Shown: positions 1-10,001, numbered from the stretch's first letter. The stretch is 36,575 nucleotides of DNA from Methylobacter psychrophilus (GCF_025583945.1 NZ_JAOEGU010000041.1:1-36575), one strand, 5' to 3'. A program made the numbers and translations. Notes: a model not told the origin generated them from the letters alone.

Positions 1-1080
1 CAAGCACAAGTCGATAAAACCATTACTGTAACAGCCGGCTATACTGACCTGTTAGGTACCCCTGAAATTGTAACCAGCACTGCAACCACTGCCGTCGTTA
101 ATGTTAATGATGCGCCGACGACTTCTGCCGTCACCTTGGCATCAATTCTCGAGCACAGCCAAGCCCGCGTAATTACGCAAGCCGAGTTGCTGGGCAATGC
201 AGTTGATTTGGATGCTAATACCCTTACCGCTACCGGCCTTAGCCTTGCGTCAAGTAATGGTACTTTGGTCGACAATGCCAATGGTACCTGGAGCTATACG
301 CCGTTATTAAATGATGCTACATCGGTGAGTTTTAACTACACCATTACCGATAGTGTCAGTCCGACTGCAGGGTCGGTGGCAGCCACAGCGACACTGGATA
401 TTACACCCGTTCAATTGACCGCTGAACCGGTTGCAGACTTGTTCAAATCATTTGGCAACGGTACCAATACCTATATTAAACCTGAGGCGTATGTACAAAA
501 TTCCGGCCAGAATTTGGATTTGAAATATCAGATAATTGACAAGTCAGCTGATGCCGTCATTATCGGCAGTACCAGCAATGATTTTATCAAGCTGGCCGGC
601 ACAGGTAATAAAGCAGCCAATGGTGGTGGCGGTAATGATGTTCTTGATGGTTCAACCGGCTCCAGTTTTTTGAGTGGTGGCGATGGTATCAATACTTTCT
701 TTATGGATGGCAGAGCAACGGGGGTGACATGGTCAACGCTGACTGATTTTACTCAAGGTCAGGATAAAGCCACGATTTGGGGTTGGGTTAAAGGCGTGAG
801 CACGATTAATGCCGGGTTTACCGACTTTAACACTGGCGGCGCAACCGATTATACCGGCTTGACTTTACATATCCAGAACTTGCTACCAGATGGCTCTGTC
901 AGTGGCGCGACCAATTCCGCGTTAAACTCTTTGACACTGACCGGACATACCTTGGCTCAATTTGGCGCGTCTTCTTTGGCGGATTTAAATACTCAAATTA
1001 TCAATGGTACCAATACGCATTTTATTGTTGGACAAATCACTGATGACTTAGGGGTTCATGGCTACTTGTTGATCAGTTAA
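1..1080 (+). CDS. C-terminal part of a large repeat adhesin / RTX-type type I secreted protein (5' end outside window)
   Basis: The reading frame is open from base 1 to a TAA at 1078-1080, so this is the 3' part of a longer gene. Residues 1-45 end in VNVNDAPTT, the linker typical of tandem cadherin-like/VCBS repeats. The next repeat ends near FNYTITDSVSP (about residue 120). The last 180 residues contain a short RTX-like glycine/aspartate stretch (GGGGNDVLDG and GGDGINTFF), followed by a region like the C-terminal secretion domains of type I exported adhesins. The family is carried across both membranes by an ABC transporter/HlyD/TolC-type channel and works in surface attachment; no exporter gene is visible here. 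An internal TTG at 136 could be mistaken for a start, but the frame runs straight through it. A strong hairpin terminator follows. Confidence 0.85.
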   Translation, partial: QAQVDKTITVTAGYTDLLGTPEIVTSTATTAVVNVNDAPTTSAVTLASILEHSQARVITQAELLGNAVDLDANTLTATGLSLASSNGTLVDNANGTWSYTPLLNDATSVSFNYTITDSVSPTAGSVAATATLDITPVQLTAEPVADLFKSFGNGTNTYIKPEAYVQNSGQNLDLKYQIIDKSADAVIIGSTSNDFIKLAGTGNKAANGGGGNDVLDGSTGSSFLSGGDGINTFFMDGRATGVTWSTLTDFTQGQDKATIWGWVKGVSTINAGFTDFNTGGATDYTGLTLHIQNLLPDGSVSGATNSALNSLTLTGHTLAQFGASSLADLNTQIINGTNTHFIVGQITDDLGVHGYLLIS

Positions 1081-1118
1081 CTGATTAACTTTACGGCTAC
1101 CGTAATTTAACAACAAGC

Positions 1119-1166
1119 AGTAATAAAAGCATGACGGGGTACAATCCTGTCATGCTTTTTATTACT
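1119..1166 (+). terminator. Rho-independent terminator of the adhesin gene
   Basis: The arms AGTAATAAAAGCATGAC (1119-1135) and GTCATGCTTTTTATTACT (1149-1166) pair over about 17 bp with one bulged A. The arms are AT-rich at the base, and the right arm carries a run of five T. It lies 39 bp after the adhesin stop. It could also act on transcripts leaving pilE from the other side. Confidence 0.75.
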
Positions 1167-1452
1167 ATTGATATCTTCAAACCGACATTCCACAACCTAC
1201 TCAAAGAAAAAATATACCCAAAGTGGCACAGAATTTTTGTTTATTTGCAACGACTGCAAGGATGCAGAAGCTAGAACAACGCAGGAAATCGCCTAAGGTT
1301 GCGTAATATCAGTAATTAAGTTGAGTAACTTTCATTTTTAAAATCGTCCAATTTGTTTATTTTCAACGTTTTCTTTTTCAGCCCATTAAAATACAACTAT
1401 TAGCAACCAATAAAATCACGCATCTAATTTAAACTTGAGCCTAAACCAGACT

Positions 1453-1896
1453 TTACCAACAATTGGCTGCCGTTGCTCCTGTTGTATTAATAACGCCTTT
1501 AACGCCAGTATGAGTCAACGTCAAAATACCACATCTATCATTGACTTGAACGCCGGTTGGCGAGGCATTCAGCGTATAGGTACTGGTAGTCGCTTCGCTA
1601 ATGGTTAAATTATAATAAGGGGTTCCACCCTCTACCGGGCTTGTTGCTGAAAAAACAGTAGGGTCTGGAGCACCAGTATCATCACCATCGTCTGCAGCAC
1701 TGGTATATTTATTATGTACGGTAAAATAGCGTTCCATCGCATTCTCAAAGCCCAGTAATGCGCCTTTAGCATCTGCCCGACGTGATTTCATCACACTTTC
1801 ATGATAACTGGGAATAGCAATACTCGCTAAAATTCCGATAATGGATACCGTAACCATTAGCTCAATAAGCGTAAAACCTGGTTGTATTTTTTGCAT
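1453..1896 (-). CDS. pilE: Type IV pilin PilE-like minor pilin
   Basis: 147 aa. The N-terminus MQKIQPGFTLIELMVTVSII is a class III prepilin leader: PilD cleaves after the Gly and methylates the new N-terminal Phe, and Glu5 of the mature form is present. A hydrophobic helix of about 25 residues follows. The C-terminal part has two cysteines (in NDRCGI and AANCW) that can form the D-region disulfide. It is the last gene of the fimT-pilV-pilW-pilX-pilY1-pilE operon, 99 bp after pilY1. Minor pilins of this set prime pilus assembly and form a tip complex with PilY1 in Pseudomonas-type systems. The position matches pilE of that cluster rather than the major pilin pilA. Confidence 0.9.
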   Translation of the reverse strand: MQKIQPGFTLIELMVTVSIIGILASIAIPSYHESVMKSRRADAKGALLGFENAMERYFTVHNKYTSAADDGDDTGAPDPTVFSATSPVEGGTPYYNLTISEATTSTYTLNASPTGVQVNDRCGILTLTHTGVKGVINTTGATAANCW

Positions 1897-1995
1897 ACTT
1901 TTTATCGTATTACTGTCATCTGTATGGTATTCAAAAATAAGCCGGACAAAACCGTATCACTTAAAGCATCTGTTTTTGATATCAACCTTATTTAG

Positions 1996-4900
1996 CTACT
2001 TCAATTGCTGCCAAGATCTGCGGATACCGCTACCGCCAATACCACTGATACCGGCACCTCCAGTATCAATAACAGTACCCATTTGCCCGGTTGAGCTACT
2101 AAGGTATTTGTAGTCAACTGAATTAGATGTTACTACCGCAGGTGTTTTAGTAATGCCAATTCCTAAATTAATACCTGACGCAACGTGTTTAACACCGGCA
2201 ATTATGACAAAATCATTGGCATCAATGATACCATTTCCATTTACGTTAAAAGCAACGCCACCAGATTCCCCGCCACTTAAGGCATCAAGTTCCATTAATC
2301 GTGAATTACCGCCGGATTCACAGGGATCAGGACTAGGAATGACTGTCGCAAATATGACCAAGCCCCGACGAACAAGCGGAAAACTGACAACCCGTTCACC
2401 TTCAGCCGTGTTATTGGGTGGTGTGAGCAAATTTAATGCCCAACCAAACTTTAACGGACTTGAAGCGCAACCAACGGCAGTAGTGGCATAGCACACCGTA
2501 TTTTTTGAAACAACACGAACCGGGTTCGTGCTTGGCGTTCCTCCCAAGGTCATTGCGATACCCTCAAAATCGATAGTTTGCTCTTTCAGCAAGCTTCGAT
2601 CTGTTATTGCCAGTCCTTTGTCCCATAAGCCATAAAAAGATTGCACGGGTGGATTGACACCGACAATATTATCGCCATTGATGCCGTCTTCAAAGTATTT
2701 ACCGGTTCCAACATAAACCATCAGACCGACTCCGTTTTGATCAGCCCCTGAGACACCTACCGGGCCTATGTTGGGTTTGCTGGTAATAGGTTGGCGATCA
2801 GCTTCGCTACAACTTCCCCCCGCTGTTGAGCACGCCACAAAGAATGGGGTACTTGGCACCGGCCAACTGCCAGCGCTACCAGACACATCAAATTTCCATA
2901 AATTACCGTGTAAATCTCCAGCATAAATGGTGTCAACACTAAGGTCGTTATTTGTGTCAACGGCCATCGGTGATGACAGCCCATTTTTAGTCGTGGTAGG
3001 CCCTGCGCCGGTATCAATTTTCTGTAAAACTGCACCGGTACTGGCATCAAAGATAAATAACACGGCATGACCATAATCGCTGTTATAACCGTTGGCAACA
3101 ATCACTGCCCAATGACCATCCTGCATTCTTACCACTGAAGGTTGCGCCAACGTATAGCCCAAATCACCACCATCGGGATTGGGAGTACCGTCTGGTTTGC
3201 TGGTATTGGTAAATTCCCACAATGCGCTACTGGCGCCAAAAGCGTCAGGATTAGTAATATCCAGCGCAAACACTGCACGCCCTCCTGCGCCAGTGGTGCC
3301 AGCAAGCAGTGTGTGCCAGGCCGAACCATAATAGACATCACCTGCTGCAGACATGCCATCGACAAAATACTGATGAACATAGCCGGGGGATGTTAGTTTA
3401 CTTAATTCAGGGAATAAAGCATTGGGTATGTAAGCGAATATTTCCTGCCCACCACTGCCGGTGCTACCAGCATCAAATCCATGTAGCATGCCATCATTGG
3501 CTCCTACATAAAGCATGGGCCGTCGACTGCCTTTGTTGGCAAGAAAAGTACTGTACGCGGTACCTATACCCGGTAAGTTACTATAACCAGAATCTTCACT
3601 CCCTACATAGACGGGGTCAGAATTCACAATATCGCCCAACAGACTCGCTCTATCCCTAAAAATGCCAGCTGGATTTGTTGTGGTTTTCTCATTAGTATCA
3701 TCGCCAAGCAACCAGTTAAGTCTTAACAATCCGTTGTTATCAACAATCCCATTTAACGTATGCAGATAATGTTGCTGTGAAAAGGGTAACGGAGCGGGAG
3801 TATCATTATCTTTGCTTAGATTGTTCCACCCAAAAGATACGCCCCATTGGCCTACAGCCATTGAGGAATTATAAGTATATATTTTACGCAGACCATAAGC
3901 AGGAATCAAAGTCGATGTTTCCCAAGTTGGCGTTAATCCGCCAGTACCAGTATTAACACTATAAGCCTGTAATTGACCACTCCAGTCAGTTGATTTAAAT
4001 TTAGCCTGATAGACCTGAGTTCCAGTGTCAAGGCGTGTAGAATTTGCTGCTACAGCAGAAGCAGAGGCACTGGTTGCAACTACGTTGGCAAAAGCAACAC
4101 TTAAAGAACTGGCTAATTCACTGGGATTAGTGGCAAAAAAATAACGATCCGGCTTACCATCGCCATCACTATCCCATTCTGCTTGTAGGTCAGGTATGCC
4201 ATTATTGTTGCTATCGATAAAGCCGCCCCATTTAGCTGCGTAATAAAGCGGTTGTTGCAAGCTAAGAGCCGAGCCCGAACCAATGGTGTAGGTTGCCGTA
4301 CTGGCTGCATTTCCGAGTATACAATTAGTACAGGCCGTTGTTCCTTGAGGATCGTTATAGTCGTAGTCATTAATACCAGAGTGGGCATGAAAACCGTCCT
4401 TGGTTGTGCCGCTAATAATATAACCGAAGCCCATTTTATAGGGGGTCGATTGGGCAATCACCTTTGTCGAAATTTGGACTTGAGTTGAACTTACCTTGTA
4501 AGTGAGAATGCCCCATTGATCCTGGTCAAAGTCACCACCTTGTTCACTGTCTTCCCAATTAACATAAATCTTTCCACAGTTCGAGGCGGAAGGTATTGGA
4601 GAAAGTTGGTTGCAATCTTGATGAACAATCTTGAAGTCAACAATGGTGCAGTTACCACCAATACCTGAATTTTGACAGGCTGGCAATAGAGTTACTGTTT
4701 TATTGCCGACACTGTCTGGCACCGGAATTATAATCTTGGGGGCTTGAGCAGATAGTGCAACCCCATAGGTCGTCACCAACTGTTTACCTGGCAAGGTGAG
4801 TTGAATGTCATTGTTATGGGCAAACTGAGCCAGCCCGGCAATGTGGTAAGTCCCGGAAAGACGCGGTGCATCGGGACAAATGCCTTTTACATCACTTAGA

Positions 4901-6513
4901 TTATTGACGGGTTTTCCCGTACATAACTGATTTTTATTAATACCATTTTCACCAACAAAATAGCTGTTTCCAGCATTAACTTCGTAGCTGCCAACGGTAT
5001 TGGTTAACGCATTCATCGCTGTCGTACTAATATCTGCTACACCACCAAGTTGATCGCCGTCGTATGAGCTGATACTGGCATTAAACTGGATGACATTCAA
5101 TTTTGAACACCATTCAGTCGCACTAATGGTAGGGTTATTGGCAGTCGCGATGGTTAAGCCTGAAATATACGTCGAGTCAGTATTAGAATTGGCAGGAAGA
5201 TAGGTAGATAAGGCACTGTGATTAGATAGATAACGTAAAGATTCCAGGAATATTTCAGCTTGGGGGTTACCCCAATTACTGCAATTCCCGTCGCTAAAAA
5301 TATTTAGGCCCCACGTACAATTATTACTTCCTGTCGTACCAAAATAGGTACCGTCATCATGACGGTACCCATGTATTCTTAATCGATTCAGTGTATTAAT
5401 GATCCCTCCCGTTGAGGGAGCCAATTTGAAGGTGCCATTGCTCGTAACATTAATTTCGTTAGTGATGGAAGAAACATTTTTACGCAAGACTCCGCCCGAT
5501 TTATTTTTGCCAAAAGACCCCGTCATCATGCCAAAGCGCAATTTATCCTCATCACCATAGGCTTGCAGCAAACCGATTGGCTTTAATGTGCCGTCAGGAT
5601 AGGTTTTACAATTTTCTGTCCCGATGTAATTACTGTCGCAAACTTTTATTCTGACATTATAGTCCCCTAAACCATTAGTGGTTTTATTAGGGTTATTACT
5701 GGCAGCATTAATACCTGAGTCAGCAAATACATTGCTATTTGAAGCCGCTTTTTCGCCTGACCAGCGGCATTGCCAGCGTTCATTAGCGGCCCACAGTGAG
5801 TAGTTGCCTTTAACTACCCGGATTAGTGGGGCATCACTAACATTTTGGGAAAGCTTTGTACCAGAGACAGTCGTATTGCAAAGCGTAATACCACTTGTCG
5901 ATGTGAAGGGGGTGAGACTGGCAAGATCTGAACCACTGTAAAATTTGGCAAAACTGTGAGCATCATTGGGTAAATAACTACGTTCCAAAACAGTCATTCC
6001 AGGAGTGGTCGTCGTGATGGTAATTTTGTTACTCCCCTGTCCTGTGGTGGTGGTTGTTGTAGTACCGATGTCAGTAGAACGCAAACCGCCATAAAGAATC
6101 TTGCGGATGGTATCAATACGGGTCATGCTGGCCCAATTTAGAAAATTGCCACTCCACAAACCATTGCAATATTTGTTGGCTGTTGTCGAGCCAGGTTCAA
6201 ACCGATTATTGGTATAACTGTAACATTTGTAGCTGTCGAAATAGCCATAATAGTCAACACTATGCTTATATGTTGTCTCAGGGATACCGTCATTATCCAA
6301 ATCAGAATAATCGTCAAAGGCTTTAAAATATAGTTGCTGATCCTTGGAGATATTTAACATCACGACAGGTGTTACGCTGATGGTGAGAAATAATGGTGAA
6401 GCGGCAATGCCGGCATGACTGGTATTGGCGACAAGTCCAAGCAGTAAGCTGAGTAATAGTCTGGGCAACAAGTCTTTATGGCTTGGGTAATCTTTATATT
6501 TAAAAGCATGCAT
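1996..6513 (-). CDS. pilY1: PilY1-like type IV pilus tip adhesin / assembly factor
   Basis: 1505 aa, larger than Pseudomonas aeruginosa PilY1 (about 1160 aa). It has an N-terminal signal peptide (hydrophobic run LLPRLLLSLLLGLVANTSHAG-like, about residues 15-35). The N-terminal half is variable. The C-terminal beta-propeller starts near residue 975 (GDIVNSDPVYVG, then LYVGANDGMLHGFD) and is the PilC/PilY1 family signature. A calcium loop D-x-N-x-D-x-x-x-D lies at residues 1186-1194 (DTNNDLSVD), matching the Ca2+ site that controls pilus extension and retraction in PilY1. Further Asp/Asn-rich loops occur near the N-terminus (DLDNDGIPE), mid-protein (DSDGDGKPD) and near the C-terminus (NGNGIIDANDF). 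It lies between pilX and pilE. A MITE-like repeat fills the gap upstream. Identification is firm; the adhesion target is unknown. Confidence 0.93.
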   Translation of the reverse strand: MHAFKYKDYPSHKDLLPRLLLSLLLGLVANTSHAGIAASPLFLTISVTPVVMLNISKDQQLYFKAFDDYSDLDNDGIPETTYKHSVDYYGYFDSYKCYSYTNNRFEPGSTTANKYCNGLWSGNFLNWASMTRIDTIRKILYGGLRSTDIGTTTTTTTGQGSNKITITTTTPGMTVLERSYLPNDAHSFAKFYSGSDLASLTPFTSTSGITLCNTTVSGTKLSQNVSDAPLIRVVKGNYSLWAANERWQCRWSGEKAASNSNVFADSGINAASNNPNKTTNGLGDYNVRIKVCDSNYIGTENCKTYPDGTLKPIGLLQAYGDEDKLRFGMMTGSFGKNKSGGVLRKNVSSITNEINVTSNGTFKLAPSTGGIINTLNRLRIHGYRHDDGTYFGTTGSNNCTWGLNIFSDGNCSNWGNPQAEIFLESLRYLSNHSALSTYLPANSNTDSTYISGLTIATANNPTISATEWCSKLNVIQFNASISSYDGDQLGGVADISTTAMNALTNTVGSYEVNAGNSYFVGENGINKNQLCTGKPVNNLSDVKGICPDAPRLSGTYHIAGLAQFAHNNDIQLTLPGKQLVTTYGVALSAQAPKIIIPVPDSVGNKTVTLLPACQNSGIGGNCTIVDFKIVHQDCNQLSPIPSASNCGKIYVNWEDSEQGGDFDQDQWGILTYKVSSTQVQISTKVIAQSTPYKMGFGYIISGTTKDGFHAHSGINDYDYNDPQGTTACTNCILGNAASTATYTIGSGSALSLQQPLYYAAKWGGFIDSNNNGIPDLQAEWDSDGDGKPDRYFFATNPSELASSLSVAFANVVATSASASAVAANSTRLDTGTQVYQAKFKSTDWSGQLQAYSVNTGTGGLTPTWETSTLIPAYGLRKIYTYNSSMAVGQWGVSFGWNNLSKDNDTPAPLPFSQQHYLHTLNGIVDNNGLLRLNWLLGDDTNEKTTTNPAGIFRDRASLLGDIVNSDPVYVGSEDSGYSNLPGIGTAYSTFLANKGSRRPMLYVGANDGMLHGFDAGSTGSGGQEIFAYIPNALFPELSKLTSPGYVHQYFVDGMSAAGDVYYGSAWHTLLAGTTGAGGRAVFALDITNPDAFGASSALWEFTNTSKPDGTPNPDGGDLGYTLAQPSVVRMQDGHWAVIVANGYNSDYGHAVLFIFDASTGAVLQKIDTGAGPTTTKNGLSSPMAVDTNNDLSVDTIYAGDLHGNLWKFDVSGSAGSWPVPSTPFFVACSTAGGSCSEADRQPITSKPNIGPVGVSGADQNGVGLMVYVGTGKYFEDGINGDNIVGVNPPVQSFYGLWDKGLAITDRSLLKEQTIDFEGIAMTLGGTPSTNPVRVVSKNTVCYATTAVGCASSPLKFGWALNLLTPPNNTAEGERVVSFPLVRRGLVIFATVIPSPDPCESGGNSRLMELDALSGGESGGVAFNVNGNGIIDANDFVIIAGVKHVASGINLGIGITKTPAVVTSNSVDYKYLSSSTGQMGTVIDTGGAGISGIGGSGIRRSWQQLK

Positions 6514-6551
6514 TACAAATCTCCGATGAGACGGGGGCCTGACAGGATTTA

Positions 6552-6667
6552 TATAGAGTCTTTCAGAAATTAAATTTCCATTACATTAAATTTTGAGCCC
6601 GTACGGATAACATCCCTTGAAGGGATGGTATCCGTTAGCATCGAAATTATTTATCTGAAAGTCTATA
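6552..6667. repeat. MITE-like repeat, copy 1, inside the pil operon
   Basis: 116 bp with inverted termini (TATAGA..CTTTCAGA at the left, TCTGAAAGTCTATA at the right) and a central hairpin GGATAACATCCCTT/AAGGGATGGTATCC. It matches four other copies at 10511, 10779, 18144 and 19631. This copy carries two extra bases (GT) in its left terminus. It occupies most of the 177-bp gap between pilX and pilY1, so it is transcribed with the operon. Confidence 0.9.
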
Positions 6668-6690
6668 GCCAAAATTCTGAGTAATAAATG

Positions 6691-7287
6691 TTAAATGGGT
6701 GAGTAAATTGATTGCAATATAACTACTGTTTTTGTTGAAGAGCCAGTGGCTCTAACGGTAATTCTATAAGGCGTTGACGTTGAATCGGGAGGGCAGTTGC
6801 CAAAACAGGCGGCTGCCAATTGTTGAATGATATATACCGGGGTGGTAATTCCATTGCCTAATGTACTGACTGACGATGTACCGACAGGATTAGCGGCCCA
6901 AAAGGCATCGGTCAAAATTATGGCGGCAGTCGGGTTAGGATTGGCCGGGTCACTGTCCAAATAAAAGCCCCCGGTACCGGCAACGGTAAATACTGGTAAT
7001 ACAGCGGGTGAATCCAGGCTCGCTTCAGCGGCACTTAAGGCCGATTCCGCCGCTTGAAAAGCCAAATTTCGATCACGTATGTTACTGGCCATTTTTTCTT
7101 CTAATGACGTCGTTTGCATGCCTGATGTACCGATTAGTGTTAGCAGTAACAGCATAATTAAGCTGATTACCAATACCACACCGGATTGATGCGCGTCGAT
7201 ACTGTGCAATTGCTTATTGTTACTGGAGACTTGCTTAGCTGCGTTCACGGGTAGTGAGCGGAGCCGAATTATGGGTAGATTGTTCAT
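6691..7287 (-). CDS. pilX: Minor pilin-associated protein PilX
   Basis: 198 aa. A cytoplasmic leader of about 34 residues precedes HQSGVVLVISLIMLLLLTLI. This is the PilX arrangement: a Gly before a long hydrophobic helix, with no canonical Glu5. It continues with LEEKMASNIRDRNLAFQAAE, a stretch conserved in PilX/PilX_N proteins. The leader is longer than usual; no other Met lies before the Gly, so the ATG at 7287 is kept. It starts 12 bp after pilW. PilX works with PilV, PilW, FimT/U and PilE as the priming complex that carries PilY1 at the pilus tip. Confidence 0.88.
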   Translation of the reverse strand: MNNLPIIRLRSLPVNAAKQVSSNNKQLHSIDAHQSGVVLVISLIMLLLLTLIGTSGMQTTSLEEKMASNIRDRNLAFQAAESALSAAEASLDSPAVLPVFTVAGTGGFYLDSDPANPNPTAAIILTDAFWAANPVGTSSVSTLGNGITTPVYIIQQLAAACFGNCPPDSTSTPYRITVRATGSSTKTVVILQSIYSPI

Positions 7288-7299
7288 TCTCGCTTCATT

Positions 7300-8328
7300 T
7301 CATGGCAACCGGTTACGTAAGGCAATTGTCGTAGTAAGAACATGTCTTATTTTTCGATCTGTAGGTGTCGTAGTCGTACCATTATAAGTATATGGCACAG
7401 ACTGTACCGTGATGTTGTCATCGGAAGCCAGCAACAGACTAATACGAACACTGACGACTTTGGCCATATCAGCCACATTATTTGCTGTTGTATAGTAGTA
7501 ATTGGGTGGCGTTGAGTTAGTCATTGCGCCATATAAAACCTGCATATTTTCGACGCCTTCAATAAGTTCAACCGGATTGTCGATAGTGACGGCTTTCGCA
7601 TTATTGAATCGCCATAAAGCCGGCTGTCCGCTTGCATCTGCACGAATAAAATAAGTGGATGAGGCATTAAAAGCAAAAATTTCTGCATCTGCACCGTAGG
7701 CTTTACTAAGCTTGTTATCGGTATTTTGATTGTTGGCATGCGCAATGGTTTGCGTGCCGCTGCCTGATGAAGCACTGGATGCAATAAAAATATCCGCCGC
7801 ACTACAATCGGAAATAATCAGTACATCATAAGCACTTATATTGCAGGTATTAGCTGCATTTATCTGTATATTGGCATTGTTGCTAGCCATATTGCCGGTT
7901 AACTGCCCGCCACAAGAACTGCCTGAGTAAAATGTTACAGCATCGGTACCCGTAATGCAGGCGTTGGTGCCACAAGCATTAGTGTTCCAATTATTGACAA
8001 TATTATTATCGCCAAGAATGGCATGAGCAGTAGCGAACGAAAGTGTTGGGGGCAAGGGGTTAGGATTAGGATTTTTAGGGTCAATAATAACATTCGGTGT
8101 TATTGAATCGGAACAGCCCAGAAAACCTGCCATACGAATATCCCGGGCTAAAAAATCCAGCGCAAACCTGCCGTTTTCCTGCAATCTTGATAAGTTTTCC
8201 AGCATTCTGTAGGTTTGTTGGCTACCAATAAAAATCTGTATAACTCCACCTAACAAAAACGCGCCTATCAATAACGCAATCATCAGCTCTATCAACGTCA
8301 TACCGGTTTGATAGAATTTATTGCTCAT
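7300..8328 (-). CDS. pilW: Minor pilin PilW
   Basis: 342 aa. The prepilin leader is MSNKFYQTGMTLIELMIALL (cleavage after Gly, Glu5 in the mature form), followed by a hydrophobic helix. The conserved PilW stretch comes next: LQENGRFALDFLARDIRMAGFLGC. Several cysteines (CGTNAC, SSCGG, DCSAAD) suggest disulfides in the exported domain. Its ATG overlaps the pilV stop by four bases (ATGA at 8325-8328), which implies translational coupling. It is one of the larger minor pilins of the tip complex. Confidence 0.92.
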   Translation of the reverse strand: MSNKFYQTGMTLIELMIALLIGAFLLGGVIQIFIGSQQTYRMLENLSRLQENGRFALDFLARDIRMAGFLGCSDSITPNVIIDPKNPNPNPLPPTLSFATAHAILGDNNIVNNWNTNACGTNACITGTDAVTFYSGSSCGGQLTGNMASNNANIQINAANTCNISAYDVLIISDCSAADIFIASSASSGSGTQTIAHANNQNTDNKLSKAYGADAEIFAFNASSTYFIRADASGQPALWRFNNAKAVTIDNPVELIEGVENMQVLYGAMTNSTPPNYYYTTANNVADMAKVVSVRISLLLASDDNITVQSVPYTYNGTTTTPTDRKIRHVLTTTIALRNRLP

Positions 8329-8783
8329 AATTGAAAGCGGGTTTGAAATACGGGATTATTGGTGTCATTGCCATCCCTGTCGTCATCCCAGGTAATACTA
8401 ACGGTAAATATATTAGCGGCAACGGTTATGGTGCCCATACCACTGGGCATGATAGTGGTAACAGTAAGATTCCATTCATAAAGATCGTTCTCTGCCATTT
8501 CCATGGAACTGCAGCCGTTAGTTGGCATGGTTGTGGGTAGACAATTGGTTTTTGCTGTCGCTGAACTGGGAAGAATCGAGGTATAGGCCGCTTGTCCTGT
8601 GGAATTGGCACGCATTCTGTCGGCCAGATCGTAGCTTAGTTGTGTGGCTTGACTACGGTTATAGGCGCTTTGGCTGTTTCTGAGACTGACAACTTGCAAA
8701 CCGGCCAGACCAAGCAAACCCACCTCCAGCACCAACATGGCAATCAGAACTTCGATTAGGGTAAAGCCACTGTTTTTGTACAT
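8325..8783 (-). CDS. pilV: Minor pilin PilV
   Basis: 152 aa. The prepilin leader is MYKNSGFTLIEVLIAMLVLE, then a hydrophobic helix and GLAGLQVVSLRNSQSAYNRS, typical of PilV. ATQLSYDLADRMRAN is another conserved PilV stretch. The gene follows fimT after 37 bp and overlaps pilW by four bases. Its role in the family is minor pilin of the priming/tip complex. Confidence 0.92.
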   Translation of the reverse strand: MYKNSGFTLIEVLIAMLVLEVGLLGLAGLQVVSLRNSQSAYNRSQATQLSYDLADRMRANSTGQAAYTSILPSSATAKTNCLPTTMPTNGCSSMEMAENDLYEWNLTVTTIMPSGMGTITVAANIFTVSITWDDDRDGNDTNNPVFQTRFQL

Positions 8784-8820
8784 AACGCGATGTTTTAATA
8801 ATGATATGACATTAATTTTA

Positions 8821-9390
8821 TTACGGACAAGATGAAGTACCTATTGAAACTTGGGTACGACCAATGGCATTAATCTTGATTGCACGGGATAGGGTATTAT
8901 CGGTGCCATTGCATAATCTGAAAATATCGCTAACAACAACCTTGCTTAAGCCACTAGGTAAATAAGCCGCGTAATCTTTGTATGTGCTGGTACCGATTCT
9001 TAATGTATAGCCGTCAGGCAAAGCCTCATAGGTTTTTAATAAACAATCTTCCTTGAGTGATCCGTTGGTGTTACTTTCGCAGGGAGTTGAATTGGTATCG
9101 TCAAGAAATTCGTTACCATTTAAATCTACAAATATATCCCAGCCGCCTTCCCATTGTCCGTTGCTTAGACCTTTGCGCCTGATTGTCAATTGTACGCCTC
9201 GCTTTACTGACTCGCTACGGGCAAAATTGAAGGCCGTTACCAAGTCGTTAGCGTAGGTTGTCAATTGATTGCTTCTGATAATGGAAGTAAAACTGGGAAT
9301 TGCAATTCCTGATAGAATCCCGGCTATAGTGATGGTGACCAATACTTCGATCAGGGTATATCCTGCAATATCTTTACGCCGAGTGTACAT
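8821..9390 (-). CDS. fimT: FimT/FimU-like minor pilin (GspH family)
   Basis: 189 aa and first gene of the operon. The leader MYTRRKDIAGYTLIEVLVTI has Gly before Tyr in place of Phe at mature position 1, plus Glu5. The GspH/FimT signature follows: SFTSIIRSNQLTTYANDLVTAFNFARSES split across about residues 30-57, then KRGVQLTI. Two cysteines lie in the middle and two near the end (RLCNG, TSSCP). Only one FimT/FimU-type gene is present, whereas Pseudomonas has both. FimT-type minor pilins have been linked to DNA uptake in some species; that role is not shown here. Confidence 0.88.
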   Translation of the reverse strand: MYTRRKDIAGYTLIEVLVTITIAGILSGIAIPSFTSIIRSNQLTTYANDLVTAFNFARSESVKRGVQLTIRRKGLSNGQWEGGWDIFVDLNGNEFLDDTNSTPCESNTNGSLKEDCLLKTYEALPDGYTLRIGTSTYKDYAAYLPSGLSKVVVSDIFRLCNGTDNTLSRAIKINAIGRTQVSIGTSSCP

Positions 9391-10001
9391 GATTTTTGTA
9401 TGCCCTGCGGCTATTTGCTAAATAAATATTATAATAATAATGGTTAGTTGTCAGAATAAAAATAACGTTAAGCAGCTACATTTGTCTTACGACCAGTTGT
9501 TGTAATCCGCGCGGTCACGGATGCGGAAAACAGAAACACATTAAACCCTTGTAATATTTGGTATTCAACACGTTTAAAAACCCGCAATCTTGACCGCTCG
9601 AAGTATATCTTCAATTAACTTTGCCAACTGCTAATACTTTTATAAAAATACCGATAATGCAATGTTTTGAGTAATAAACCTTAACAATTTATCTGGCAAA
9701 ACCTTTTTTGGGCATTAAGTGACTTGTTAAAAACAGAATAAGCGTATTTTTCTACCGTATTCTGAGTATATCAATGGCAGAATTATATACGCATACGTAT
9801 GCCAATACACTTCCTTATAAGCGATAGCATACAGACTACAGTTAATTTTTTGATTAGAATGTTTTTAAATTTTTGATGGAACTATGGCTCTTGGTTGTTA
9901 TAACTTACTTATCTTCGGTCACGAAATAGTACAGGAAGTATAACTATAGCGGATCAGTATAAAAATTAGTTTTTTAATAATTATCACAAGAGAGAATGGT
10001 T
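9391..10001. other. 611-bp AT-rich intergenic region between the divergent pil operon and a small secreted-protein gene
   Basis: No convincing gene is seen. It must hold the pil operon promoter (minus strand) and the promoter of the small ORF at 10002. A 12-bp perfect palindrome GCATACGTATGC lies at 9791-9802 and could be an operator, but nothing ties it to a known regulator. No clear sigma-70 or sigma-54 box could be fixed by eye. Confidence 0.4.

Noticed and set aside
1221-1237. Sigma-54-like sequence TGGCAC-N5-TTTTG
   Set aside because: The -12 element lacks the GC and no plus-strand gene follows; it sits downstream of convergent genes.
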